Assembly (NCBI GenBank): GCA_036924085.1
Contig: JAVGWX010000011.1
Coordinates: forward strand, 16,701,108-16,765,107
Reading direction: 5' to 3'
DNA: 64,000 nt
Origin: Ariolimax columbianus
Taxonomy: Eukaryota > Mollusca > Gastropoda > Stylommatophora > Arionidae
Translations under genes and position numbers: made by a program
Shown: positions 21,006 through 31,489 of the stretch, piece by piece
Layout of the letters: every line of letters begins with the position of its first letter
Position numbering within the stretch: the first letter of the stretch is position 1
The notes under the pieces: model-generated
Seen by the model: only the letters and a program-made list of their open reading frames with translations
Database searches by the model: none
What the model was told of the DNA's origin: nothing

Positions 21006-21883
21006 AACCTTTATTCGAAACAAGAACAGCCAGACTGAAAAAGAAAGAAGAGACATAACCTTGAGGTACATAACGAAAAACTACCCAAGCATAGGCTGGA
21101 CCCATGCATACACCGACGGTTCTGTAACTAACACAGCACAGAACGAAAGGGGCAGGGGTATTCCTGAGCCTACCAAATGGTAGAAAAAAAAACAATGTTA
21201 GTGGCAACTGGAAAAATACTCAAGCAATTTCAGAGCGGAGGCAGAGGCACTGAAGGCTGCAGTAAAAGCAGTGCTGACAGGCAAACGAAATGAAAGCCAT
21301 ATAGTCCTATTACAGATTCCCTGGCCGTAGTCACAGCACTAAAAAGCCAGAAAAAATACTGAACTTAATGACTTAAGAGCAGTACTCTGTCAACTATGCC
21401 AGAAGTCCGCACCAACAAGAGTAGTGGTACAGTGGGTTCCATCCCACTGAAACATCCAAGGCAACGAGGAGGCAGACAGACTGGCAAAAGAAGGTGCAAG
21501 ACTAACACAACCAAATCCTAGTGTGACATACGAAGAGTCAAAAAGGCTTATAAGAGCTAGATACATGACCAAATGGGAAACATAACATGCTGGCTACACA
21601 AAAAACGATGCCTATTACCAGTTGAACAGAAAAGAGCAGGCAATTTATTAAATAAATTGAAGATAGGTGGCAGTGACGAATGCACGTGCGGTACCGGGAA
21701 AATGACCGCTGAACATTTGCTGCAAAAATGCCCGACATACGAGGATCAGAGAAAGCAGATGTGGCCATCACCAGTGGCAACACTAGACAAGCTCTATGGC
21801 AGTGTCGACAGCCTCAGGATGATCGCTGCTTTTTTCGAAAAAATAAAGCGTACGAAGAAGAAGAAGAAGAAGAACCTTCATTC
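21006..21883 (+). mobile_element. LINE-B (second I-like subfamily), 5'-truncated, with TSD
   Basis: The body is 21017-21872: a broken RNase H (YTDGS near 21110-21125), then CTCGTGKMTAEHLLQKCP and a (GAA)n tail. It differs from LINE-A by GSDECTCGTG and PSPVATLDKLYG. aacctttattc (21006-21016) and aaccttcattc (21873-21883) form a target duplication with one mismatch. Multiple frameshifts, an in-frame TGA near 21449, and a loss of coding sequence near 21642 are present. It is shared with unit 2 at 37.99-38.9 kb. Confidence 0.85.
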
Positions 21884-22304
21884 TTCTGTAGATTTCAGAC
21901 GGATTCACACCCTCTGACCACAAAAAATTATTACAAAACAAAGAATGAAGTCTCGTTGTTCTTCAATAATGCAAATTGGCAGGGTGGCACCCATGTCCTT
22001 CAACATATTTTGCATGCGTATACTGGTCGATCATCACAACGGCAAGACGGCTAAAGCGCCATTTTGTATTCTGAAATAAGATTGTCCTTTTTTACTTAAT
22101 CTATCATGCACGTTATAATAAAATTACTGTTACTTAATGAATGTCGTCGTATTTATGTCCATACAGATGGCTAAACAGGGATTACAAATCTGGCTAAATC
22201 TAGCTTGAAAATATTAGAATCAATAAGAATAGTAATTTTAAAAAAAGAATTCTGCACTTCAGGCTAGACAATCAGCAAAAACATGAATTAAATTAAGTGA
22301 AAAT
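21884..22304. other. 3' flank of the unit-1 SDR gene
   Basis: AT-rich sequence shared with 38.91-39.33 kb, 54.12-54.51 kb and, inverted, 120-500. I see no gene, and no clear AATAAA signal close to the stop codon. Confidence 0.5.
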
Positions 22305-23123
22305 TTAAGCTGTTTTATTTAATTCCGACCAATCAATAGGTCCAGCAAGAGTTCTCCCAGCATCAACCTTCAGGCTCTGACCAGTTATGACGCCTGCTAC
22401 ATCCGACACCAGAAATGTCACAGTTTCAGCTACATCTTCTACAGTTGTTGTTCTCGTTTTCAGAGGTTGTCTCCCCAACTCAATGCTTGTCAATGCGCTG
22501 TTGATCTTCTGGATATCGTGGCCGTGATGTCTGTAGAGATCAGTTGAAACGTGACCAGGGTTTACCCCATTCACACGAATTCCCTTTGCCCCTAGATCTA
22601 CAGCCAAACAACGGATAAGTTGATCCAGAGCTATCTTAGACATTGTATAGATTGTACCTATTGGAACAGCCATAAAACTAGCAATGGATGACATACAGAC
22701 GATGTTCCCTTTAGACTTCTCCAGGTGTGGTACAGCTTGTTGGATTAGAAAAAAAGCGGACTTGAGATTCGTATCCATAATTATGTCAAACAGTTCCTCA
22801 GTTGCAACTAAAACTGACTGGTTGAGGCATAAAATCCCAGCATTGGCTACCAGAATGTCCAGACGACCAAACTTCTCCACGGTCTGGGAAACAATATCTT
22901 CACGAACTTTCTGATCATTTAAGTCACCTTGAACTGAGATGACCGTGTCATTGTGTCCACCATTGGCCTTAAGAATTTTGTCCAACACTGACTTCAGCTT
23001 TTCCTTATCACGCCCACATATCGTGACCTTTGCACCCAGAGAAGAAAACTTGATGGCAATAGCTTCTCCGATTCCAGAACTGGAGCCCGTTACTATAGCA
23101 ACTTTACCCTGCATTGATGTCAT
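22305..23123 (-). CDS. Short-chain dehydrogenase/reductase, complete classical signature
   Basis: An intronless 272-residue SDR, normal length for a classical single-domain family member (FabG-like/DHRS-like NAD(P)-dependent oxidoreductase, probably cytosolic because no signal peptide or membrane segment is seen). Motifs: TGSSSGIG at 12-19; GRD at 37-39, where Arg38 suggests NADP(H) preference by family rule; NAG at 94-96; Asn119; Ser146, Tyr159 and Lys163 forming the SxnYxxxK active site; PG at 189-190; and a C-terminal ITGQSLKVDAG. ATG GTxxx context: MTSMQGKVAIVTG is shared by all type-1 copies, which fixes the start. The substrate cannot be told. Lack of introns fits a retrogene or a bacterial-type origin. 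It is convergent with the broken SDR at 12.2 kb and the best candidate for an active gene here. Confidence 0.9.
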   Translation of the reverse strand: MTSMQGKVAIVTGSSSGIGEAIAIKFSSLGAKVTICGRDKEKLKSVLDKILKANGGHNDTVISVQGDLNDQKVREDIVSQTVEKFGRLDILVANAGILCLNQSVLVATEELFDIIMDTNLKSAFFLIQQAVPHLEKSKGNIVCMSSIASFMAVPIGTIYTMSKIALDQLIRCLAVDLGAKGIRVNGVNPGHVSTDLYRHHGHDIQKINSALTSIELGRQPLKTRTTTVEDVAETVTFLVSDVAGVITGQSLKVDAGRTLAGPIDWSELNKTA

Positions 23124-23230
23124 ATTTTTTGAATATTGCTACACTTACTAGATAAAATATCAACTACAACAGCAACAAACTTCACCCTTGTAAATTAAAT
23201 TCTAACACAGTAGCTTCTTCAAATGATATA

Positions 23231-23241
23231 CTTATATATGT
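23231..23241 (-). promoter_or_regulatory. TATA-box-like element upstream of the 22.3 kb SDR
   Basis: On the minus strand tacatatataag lies about 110 bases before the ATG. It is identical in unit 2 (40261-40271), while the unit-3 copy reads gcatatcttag. The spacing resembles that of the TATA-like element before the type-2 copies. Confidence 0.45.
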
Positions 23242-23374
23242 ACCAGCGTAACTGCCGATATGACTCGTTCAATATGACTGAAATGCCACAGTGAAAGTCG
23301 GTTAAAGCAAACGTTTCTCCTCTTTTCACATTATGTGTCGTGCACGGTTCGGTAATTATTTACATTTTTTTTCT

Positions 23375-23520
23375 TTAAAACGTTTTTCACGCGAGGCGTT
23401 GATAAGTATTCAGTAGTATTAAAACGTTTTTCAAGCGAGGCGCTGATAAAAAGTCAGTAGTATTAAAACTTGTTGCACACGAGGTGCTGATAAATATTCA
23501 GTAGTATTAAAACGTGTTCA
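23375..23520. repeat. 44-bp minisatellite, about 3 copies, upstream of the SDR gene
   Basis: The unit begins ttaaaacgtttttcacgcga and ends attcagtagta. There are three full copies plus part of a fourth, about 250-400 bases upstream of the SDR start. Unit 2 has four full copies and unit 3 four, with different internal variants. Confidence 0.85.
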
Positions 23521-23564
23521 TTAGTGATATTATAATCAATATAATTAAGTATTCTGTTTTTAAG

Positions 23565-24640
23565 ATTCGACTTCACTGCACTCCGGGCATCCCCATAGGT
23601 GCTCAGTCTCTCTCAGCAAATGACGTAGGGTATAGATGCTGATGGTCCCTGTAGCTGGCTGATTGTACGCTATCCAGCTTCGTCCTCTGATGCGCCATAC
23701 TCAGCTCTAACCTCTTTAATGTGGAAACTTTAAAACCTGTGATTTCTACTTGATTTATTACGGTATCCTCATCTAACAGGCGGTCATTGATTGATTTCAA
23801 AATGTCACTTCAATCCATTACTAATGTGTCCATTATGAAAGCTTGTGATGCCATGATGTCAGCTATTTCATTGCCCTGAACCATATCATGAGCATAACAG
23901 TAGATCTATGTCAAGCCCTGACGGTGTGAGGCCTCAACAGCTTCTATCCACTCGTACCTAAGCCATCCTTCTGTACCCTCTGAAGTACAGATTGCAGATC
24001 TGTCACGACGCCTGCTCTTATCAATTTCGGTGTTGAGGTTATTGCTTCCGTCTCCATTCTCAAACTGGAGGTTGTTGATATGTGTGCCCTACCGCGCTCA
24101 GCACGACCTATCCTCTCACTCTAGCCAAGAAGCCCTACCCTGAGGTTCCACTGATCAGCACTGATCCGTCGGTGAATATGACTCTCCAGAGTGTTCCCAG
24201 TTATCAGCTGATTTGCCTCGTGCTCTGATCTCTCGTTTCTCCGTTCTCTTTATTTCGTGTCGACTCTCTGGTATTATACCAGTCTATCGCCAGTGTGGAC
24301 CCATTCTTCCCCTTTGGCTATCGTCTCAACTGGAGTGACGTGTCCAATTGTTGTGTCAGTCTGTGCCATCCATGACACCCCTCACTTGATTTTTCATCCC
24401 TTGATGTCCGAGATACTACTGTACAGAGGGTGCCGCGTGTCTTTTGTGACACGCATATAGGCTTTGACTTGTGCCAGTTTATGTCTGGATGTCGCCGATA
24501 ACAATCCCAACGTGTAACGCATCATTATAATCGTTGTATCTCTAGTGCAGCCCAGAACCAGACGCATACATTACTTCTTATGCGTTCCAACCTTTCACAC
24601 TGTGTTCTTGATAGTGTGAGAATGCACAATCCGTAATCGG
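23565..24640 (-). pseudogene. LINE-C relic: RT C-terminus + RNase H of a third family
   Basis: Minus-strand fragments in order: SNVCVWFWA... RT thumb end and HKLAQVKAYMRV region (near 24.57-24.43 kb), then RNase H pieces FTDGSVLISG (near 24165), METEAITS (near 24055), VVTDLQSVLQR (near 23990) and NEIADIMASQAF (near 23865). A C-terminal segment follows to about 23570. Stops and frameshifts are frequent. The family differs clearly from LINE-A and LINE-B. The unit-2 copy is at 40.65-41.7 kb. Confidence 0.7.
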
Positions 24641-25794
24641 TAGAGGTGTTCAATATACTTTCTCCATATCGGTTGTCAAACCGCTGCCAAGGCAAGCTAG
24701 GTCACAATACAGTGGGGAAGGACACCTCACCTTACAGGTGTGTACATATCAAACACAATCCGAAAGGTGAAAACTTGGAACATGGAACGTTACGACTATG
24801 TGTCCTGGAATTAACATGCACAAAGTGACTCAAGAAACATGCACGAGAGCAACTGCCACCAAATAGGTTAGGCTCGGAGGACTGGGCGTTAACATTGCTG
24901 CCCTACAGGAAACTAAACTTGAAGGCAGTAGTACCATTACAGAAAAACATTAGACCTTCGACTGGCAGGGCATTGATGCAAAGAAACCCAGAATATATGA
25001 CGTCGGCTTTACCATACAAAACAAACTTTTGGATGTCTCTAAACTAATGTCTCTCAGTCTTGACACGAGCGCAGGAAAAATAAACATAGTGCCTACTCTC
25101 CAACATTAACAAGCACAAGAGAAGAGAAAGATTCAGTCTATGACAGTCTTCAGAGATGTACAAACACATTTCCCAAAGATGAGGAATTAATCATTATGGG
25201 TGATCTCAATGCGTGTGTTGGAGCAGCGTACCTCTCCTGGCCTACGTGGTTGGGTCATCAGGGTACAGGCAAGATACATGAAAACGGCCAGAGGTTGCCG
25301 GGGTTTTGCTTAAGAAATCATTTGTTCGTTACTAACATCTATTTTGAGATTCAAAACTGTCACAAAGTTTCATGGCGCCACCCAAGGACAGGGCATTGAC
25401 ATCAACACGACTTCGTTCTTGCACGTAGACACCACTAAAACGCGGTCCAAAATAACTGGAGCGTATCACAGCGTTGACTGCGACATCGATCACGCATTAA
25501 TCATTAGCGAAGTGGAAGCTAAACGAAAACGTATACATCGTTACAAAGAGCCATCTACCGTCAAGATAAACAGACGGAAAGGATGAAGAAAAGAAAGACG
25601 TGTTACGTCAATAGCTCTGCAGTGACATCAAAGAAAGATAATGATAATGACATTGTTGACGACACATGGAAGGTTTTGATAGAACACATTTAAAATAGAA
25701 CAATTTCTGCATTCAGAGAGATGAAAATATCTATAAAAGATTGATTCAACATAAATGAAATAAAATGTTGCCACTTACTGAGAGAAAAAAAAAA

Positions 25795-26065
25795 TTTAAG
25801 ACGGGGCTCGACTTCATTGCTTCGGGTTTTTTCCCCATTTTCACTCGGTCTCTCTCAGCAGATGGGTACCCTATCTGTCGAGAGCATCGCACAAAGCACG
25901 AATTTCTTCGCTCCAGCGATGAACCCAGGGATCTCCAGACAAATCGACATCATGGACCGACAGTCGCAGCTCGAAATCAAACCCCGACCGTCTGAACATG
26001 AGGCAAACGGCTTGACCACCTCGCCACAGAAACCCCCAAAAATGGGTATATCATCCAGTTCAAGA
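25795..26065 (-). mobile_element. Possible tRNA-derived SINE inside the RTE relic
   Basis: This block has no counterpart in the RTE reading on either side. On the minus strand gtggtcaagccgtttgcctc resembles an A-box and cggggtttgatttcgagc a B-box, about 30 bases apart. The poly-A-like end at 25788-25798 lies on the other side. The same copy is in unit 2 at 42.80-43.07 kb. Confidence 0.45.
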
Positions 26066-26139
26066 TAAATCCGTGCAATGCACAAACGACAATCTTTGCA
26101 AACCCAAACTTACAGTCCAAAGAGAATCCAGAGGATGTG

Positions 26140-26383
26140 CAAACGAGTATTGGTCGAATCTCTGCTTCACAATACAAGAACCCGCAGACTCAGGTAACAT
26201 CAAGCGAGTACTGGTCCACGCTCTGATCCACAATGCAAGAGACTGCAGACTCAGGTAACATCAAACGTGTACTGGTCCAATCTCTTCTCCACAATGCAAG
26301 AACCTACAGACTCAGGCAACATCAAGCGAGTACTTGTCCAATCTCTGAAGCTCAATACAAGAACCTACAGAGTCAGTCAACAA
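26140..26383. repeat. 61-bp minisatellite, 4 copies, inside the RTE relic
   Basis: Units begin caagcgagtactggtccac-like and end actcaggtaacat. The first copy reads as the RTE segment CANEYWSNLCFTIQEPADSG, so the repeat grew out of element coding sequence. The same four copies occur at 43148-43391, so the expansion predates the duplication. Confidence 0.8.
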
Positions 26384-26629
26384 AGCGATGTACGAACACT
26401 TAAAAAACTGTCTTGGGTCCAAAAAGCTCCAAAATAGCCCAAATAATGTCATAGTGTAGTGAACTCATCTTAGACAGAAATACGCAGCTAGACAAATGGG
26501 TGGAACACTACTCAAGCCTTTACTATGAAGTAAGTCTAATTCACCCAGTGTTAGTCGATAGAGTGCCAAAATACCCAGTAATGAGCGACGTCATGCCTAC
26601 AAAAACACCATAATAGTATCGACAAGGAT

Positions 26630-27480
26630 GTGAAAGCTGGATCATGACCACAACTAACAAACAAATGATCCATGCGTTAGAAAATGAACGCCGTTGAGAA
26701 ATATTGAATATTTGATGGGAAAAATTGAAGGCCAACTAGCAAATATTATTAAAGAGCAAACAACAATATTTTTTTTCGTATTCAGGTTTACTCCCGAATA
26801 CTTCGCGTTCAACAGGTAAACAACAAGGCAGCGGGTGACAATTAACACATGTTACACAACAGCTAATATATACATACAATTTGCTTGCTAAGTTACGCAA
26901 TCAACTGAGATAGTGACTAAAATGCATACACGCATGCACGCACGTATATACACAAACAAAGGCAAATACAATGACCGCCGTCCATCGTTGACGATGATGG
27001 CATAATCTATTTCACTAGTTAGTAAGAATTAACTGCGCTACTTTGTATCTTCACTCTCTCGTTTCGTGTCGCCCGGCCCCAATGGCAAGTCAAGGACTAG
27101 AAGGCGACTACGAGATGCAAGGGACTCCGCATCAAGCACCACTAAAAAAAGAAGGCGGAGTCCGGATTCATACCAACACCACCCTATCATGAGGCGTATC
27201 CACTTTGCGAAGGAATCCACGGAAACATGTATACACACACATACACTTATACCTACCTAAATAATAATATTATTATTAATAATTACAGAAAAAAAAGCAA
27301 TGTGTTTCTACTTTCGAATTCAGGGAATCTTTCCCGTTCAACAGGCAAGCAACAAGGCAGTTGGGGAAAAAAAACACATCTCATGCAACAGCAACTTTAT
27401 ACCTAATATTTGCTTGCTAAGTTACGCACTAAAACAAAGATGGAGACTCAAATACACACATAAATACAACATTACACACA
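26630..27480. repeat. Two diverged copies of the ~290-bp repeat, then a CA-rich end
   Basis: Copies start near 26750 and 27275, each with cgttcaacaggtaaac-like and gctaagttacgca motifs. They correspond to the three-copy array at 4640-5450. Open frames near 27.04-27.26 kb lack any recognisable domain. Confidence 0.55.
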
Positions 27481-27763
27481 CACACACGCATGCACGCACG
27501 CACGCATGCATTATCTGTGATTTTTTTTGGATTTCTGTTTTAATTCATAAACAAAGCCGGATCAATGTTCTACTTAACTGCATGTCAGATTCACAAGCGA
27601 ATATGAGAAGGAGCTTAAATTAAATGATAAACGTAAAGAGAGGCAGAATGAACATCCCAGAGCCGTGAAGGCTGGCGTAATGTTGTTAATGGCCTATGTA
27701 CCTTGAGGAGCGACATACTTTGTTGATTGATTGATTGGATGTATCAAGACCGAGGATTCAACC
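27481..27763. other. Unit end and duplication junction
   Basis: Non-coding sequence shared with 44.49-44.74 kb. At about 27763 the unit-1 end joins the start of unit 2 inside GAA-SINE sequence (accttggccagtctgccc). A gatt repeat lies just before. Confidence 0.6.
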
Positions 27764-27805
27764 TTGGCCAGTCTGCCCTGCTGCAGACTGTTATCCAGGA
27801 TCAAA

Positions 27806-28663
27806 GTTTGCTGTAAACTACCAAACAAGAACAAGAAATAAAGCAATCAGGAAAAATGGGACTGACCTTTAACATTAAGAAAACAAGGCACCTTAAACTC
27901 AATACTATAACAAAGCACCAATCACGCCCGATTAGAGAAGTGAATACCTTAGCTGTTTTTGGAGCACAATTAACACGTCATGAGGTACAGAAACAAATGT
28001 AAGGATCAAAAATGGAATAGCAAGAATGGCATTCCCGACGATAAACGACATATAGAGATCCACAGGGATCAAGACGCTGAGCAGCGTATGAGCTGCAATT
28101 GTCAGCGATACATAGCTGACTGCTAGCGTCAGGGCCAGCGAACAACAGCCGTTAAGACCCTTCTACACCTCCACGTGGTGATCCTGGATAACAGGCTCAG
28201 CAGGGCAGACTGGCTAAGGAGAAGGGATCGAAGAGGGAATTTTAACCCGTTACTCAAAAAATGATTGCTAAAGTCGGATGTGAAAGGTGCAAATATTGCA
28301 ATCAAGCTGTAAACTACGACAGAGCGCATTCCGTTCTCTGGACTACATTCTGCTACTTAAGCCCTTTCAGGGTTTGGTAGCGGGAGATTGAGAACGAACG
28401 CAAAAGAAGAAACCGAAGAAGAAGAGACCCAAGGAAATCACGAATCACAGAGTTCGAATATTCAACGCCAGTGTCAAGTTGGGGCTAGTTTATGAAACGG
28501 AAACACGGGAACGACTAATAACATACAACATAGACTCCATTCCTCCTTTAACATCTGCCTATGATCGAAATTTGCATAAAATGGCAGGAAATGGTGATAA
28601 ATGAAAGACCTATAGAAAGGGGCCAACATCAGTCCATGGAACCACACATTCAGTGAAGAAAAC
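27806..28663 (+). pseudogene. Non-LTR RT thumb relic, split by a GAA-SINE (unit 2)
   Basis: Same two-part relic as at 10857-11690, with only a handful of base differences. It is interrupted by the GAA-SINE at about 28058-28428. Confidence 0.6.
28058..28428 (+). mobile_element. GAA-SINE copy (unit 2)
   Basis: Counterpart of 11092-11462, nested in the RT relic, with the same gap in its core and the same interrupted GAA tail. Confidence 0.65.
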
Positions 28664-28875
28664 ATGCTGGTTGGACGCAAGCTATTAAGACCTTCGTCAA
28701 GCCTTGCAAGACAGGTTCTTACACAGAAGCATCAAGTGAAAAGAAAAGATGCAGACCAACAAATTCGTGTACGCGAACAAAAAAGTAAACACCCAGTTAA
28801 CGTCACGCAGCGATTAGCAAATATAGTGTTAGACCCATTTTGTTGTATAACACACGGCGCACACGCCGGTCGCTA
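28664..28875 (+). pseudogene. Possible gypsy integrase relic, cut by an insertion (unit 2)
   Basis: Counterpart of 11695-11975 with the same GRKLLRP start. After about 28874 the frame is interrupted by a block absent from unit 1, and the remainder resumes near 29551. Confidence 0.35.
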
Positions 28876-29554
28876 TAACCTGTAGCACTCCAATGTCCTG
28901 TCTCTTTGAACCAGCTCGGCCTGCAAAAACGGTGTGCGGAAAAACATTTTTTTTTTTTGAACGGAGTCACTCCTGACAGCCATTTTTTACTGCTGACTAC
29001 GCCCTCCATATATACACGATATTTTGCCGGTTAAAGTATCGTATGTGCGATTACAAATGGCTTTTGAACAGTTTTAATTTTGTATACGCCGTTTGGAACA
29101 AGCCGACTTTTTGCGAAAGGGGAAGTAGGTTGTTGAGAAAGATTTTTATTGCGGAGATCTGTTTATTTTGTTTGTTTAAATGAAAGAACTACGTTTGAAT
29201 TGGAAACTAACAGTTGTGTAGATATTGTAAACACAGTATCGATACGTTGTTGTGGTTTCCATGGTTTTCTATCGAAGCGACTAGGCCTAGTGGTCGAGTC
29301 CAAATTTTTCCCGAGATTTTCATAAATTTTCAACTTCATCTTTTTAAATCTCAAAAACTAACAAACATACAACAAAAACAATAACACCCACATGTTCGTT
29401 ATGCTATTGTGTATCTACACACGAGAAAAACATATTTATTGACAAACAAACATAAAAGTTACAAATTTTGAAAGACGACTACCACAGCGACTAATTAAGA
29501 AAATTAATTAGGTCAAATTTAGTCACTAATTATGTAGCGTGCCTAAGGTTTTAA
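28875..29554. mobile_element. MITE-like insertion unique to unit 2
   Basis: Unit 1 reads cggtcgctttaacttccc at 11903-11920. In unit 2 about 672 extra bases (28879-29550) lie between cgctataa and ttaacttccc. The ends are cctgtagcac and gtgcctaagg, an imperfect inverted repeat (about 6 of 10 match, with AA/TT extending it). The flanks ataa/ttaa could be a TTAA-type duplication, as in piggyBac-like elements. There is no transposase inside. Family assignment is tentative, but the insertion itself is clear from the comparison. Confidence 0.6.
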
Positions 29555-29722
29555 CTTCCCAGATTTTTCTGGATCGATTCAGAGTAAGATAATCCAGCAC
29601 ATAAACCGGTTCTAATAATTCGGATTCTTCAACAACAACAAAAAGACCAACATAATACATACACTGATAGCGACAGAGGCGTTTCAACCATTTTCACTTA
29701 AGCGTATCGAGATTTTAGCTGG

Positions 29723-29730
29723 TATATTTT
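29723..29730 (+). promoter_or_regulatory. Decayed TATA-like element of the unit-2 type-2 SDR
   Basis: gctggtatattttac, as in unit 1 at 12084, about 110 bases before the ATG at 29836. Confidence 0.3.
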
Positions 29731-29835
29731 ACTTTTTATTTGAAAGAAGAGAGACTATTGATATTTACAAGTGTCAAGCCTATCTTCTGCTGGAGTTGAA
29801 TTATTGTTTTCCCTGTGAAGGAACATTCCAACAAT

Positions 29836-30579
29836 ATGGCATCAATGCAGGGCAAAGTTGCTATAGTAACATGATCCAGATCTGGCATCGGTGCAGCTAT
29901 TGCCACCAAGTATACTTCTCTTGGTGTAAAGGTCACGATTTGGGGGAGTGATCACTCTAAGCTTAAGTCAGTCATGGACGCTATTATTACGATCAACGGT
30001 GGACACAACGACAAGGTCATCTCAGTTAAAGGTGACGTAAACGATCAGGAAGTTCGTGAAGAAATTGTTTCCCAGAGAGTTTTGGACGTTTGAACATTCT
30101 GGTAGCCAATGCTGGGGTTCTAGGCCTCAGCCAGTCAATTTTAGTTGCCACCGAGGAACAGTATGATAATATAATGAACATACTGTACCACGTCATCTAT
30201 TTCTGTGTCTATGGTTGTTCCAGTTGCTCAAATCTACATAATGTCCAATACAGCTCTTGATCAACTTACCCGTTGTTTGTCCGTAGATCTAGGACCAAAC
30301 GGAATCTGTGTTAATGTCATAAGCCCTTGGTTTGTTACAACCCATCTCTTGAGACATCACAGCGAAGATATCGAGATGTCCAAAAGCGCAATTACAAGCA
30401 TTGAGTTAGCTAAACAACCGCTGAAAACGGCGCTGACAACTGCAGAAGATACAACCGAAGCCGTGACATTTCTGGCGTCGAACGCAACAGGCGAGATAAC
30501 TGGTGAAAACGTAAAAGTCGGTGCCGGAAGATTTTTGGCTGGACCAATTAACTTGGACTTACTAAATCAGGCAGCTTAA
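29836..30579 (+). pseudogene. Type-2 SDR pseudogene (unit 2)
   Basis: The ATG at 29836 is followed by MASMQGKVAIVT and then a TGA where unit 1 has GGA, in the middle of the TGxxxGIG motif. Further lesions are a frameshift near 30085 and an internal loss of about 70 bases near 30182. The last 124 codons (30205-30579) are open and read through IYIMSN, in which the catalytic Lys is Asn, to a normal SDR C-terminus. Dead by several independent changes. The 3' half is intact here but deleted in unit 1. Confidence 0.9.
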
Positions 30580-30919
30580 ATGTGGACATTATTTATTTGC
30601 TAAATTTCTGTCTTTGAGTGTGAAAGAATTTTTAAAATTACTCTTCTTGAATGAAATATTAACAGAAAAATAGTTAGCCAGAATATGACTAATCACGGTT
30701 TTGTTCGTACGACATCAACCCAATATTGATATTAATAAAAAGAAACGGCCATATGCTTAAGTAAGGTTTAGCGGTTGAGACATTTAATACAAGATTTGTT
30801 CATTTTCGACTTTTGAGAAGATAAATAATTGTATCTTTTTCATTCTTCAATCTTATTTTTACAAAGTATGTGACACGGTTTTGCGGTCTGTGTGAGTCCT
30901 TTTATGTGTTATTGCAATA

Positions 30920-31489
30920 GTAATACTGTAATCCTGTTGTTCCCTCAGGCACATCTTGTGCCCTATGCCAGGTAGCCAAATATTGTCTAAACTCATTTAT
31001 GTCGTTTGCCGTAAAGCATCATGTCGAACCAAGGTCTTGTCGAAAACCATCTCCCCATCTCATTGGTGAATGTCTGGGGCTACGATTATAGGTGTATGGC
31101 CACTATCATTTCCATTTAAATATCCATCTATTGTCAGGACCACCTACCACGTAGTTTCTTATCAACGCCATATTTACTACGCCATTGAAGCAGGCTTGAC
31201 TCTTGATGGCTGTATAGCGGATGTGGTCTCGTAGCGAAAGTGACAGTGTTCTACGCTAAAATCGGTCGTCGAGTAGCCATGTCACGTTTTCGTATGTTCC
31301 ACACCTAGCAGCCATACACCATGGCTGAAAGACCAGACTGATGCAGGTGTGAGCTCTGGTTGTGTTGTGTTTTAATCTGTTGAAGTACTGTCTTGATACG
31401 GTTGATGCTGAACGACATAGCAGCTAACTTTCTCAATGTGTCTTTAGCGTATTTATGTTCAGATCAACTGCCTCACGTTCATTGTTGAG
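30920..31489 (-). pseudogene. Non-LTR RT C-terminal relic (unit 2)
   Basis: Counterpart of 12679-13260. The minus strand carries the SLRDHIRYTAIKS-type block near 31.2 kb. It is cut short by the LINE-A at 31490. Confidence 0.5.

Larger units (their letters stand above)
24760..26620 (+). pseudogene. RTE-like ORF relic: APE endonuclease, linker and start of RT
   Basis: Plus-strand fragments in order: a possible WNVR-like start near 24770, NIAALQETKLEG-like sequence (near 24890), GFTIQN (25005), IIMGDLNACVGAAYLSWPTW (25190), GTGKIHENGQRL (25265), KVSWRHPRTGH (25363) and a degraded SDH/linker to 25790. QRESRGCANEYWSNLCF (26118) and a WVEHYSSLYY-like block (26500-26530) follow. These match the RTE-type endonuclease and post-endonuclease region. 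A SINE-like insert (25.8-26.06 kb) and a 61-bp minisatellite interrupt it. It is not functional. Confidence 0.8.
10797..27763. repeat. Tandem unit 1 of a ~17-kb direct segmental duplication
   Basis: From agccagtctgccctgctgc at 10801 onward, sequence and order are repeated from 27766 on with few substitutions, at an offset of about 16,965 bases. The offset changes only where one unit carries an insertion or deletion. The unit holds a broken plus-strand SDR, a minus-strand SDR gene and many transposon relics. Confidence 0.9.

Noticed and set aside
22305..23123. Bacterial contamination or a bacterial fatty-acid operon (FabG-like SDR without introns)
   Set aside because: The copies sit in AT-rich sequence between LINEs, SINEs and mariner relics and are duplicated with them. 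No bacterial neighbours or ribosome binding sites are seen.
27038..27262. Basic 64-codon ORF conserved in both units (also 44040-44262)
   Set aside because: Conservation is expected from the recent duplication of the whole unit. The opposite strand is equally open and no domain is recognisable.
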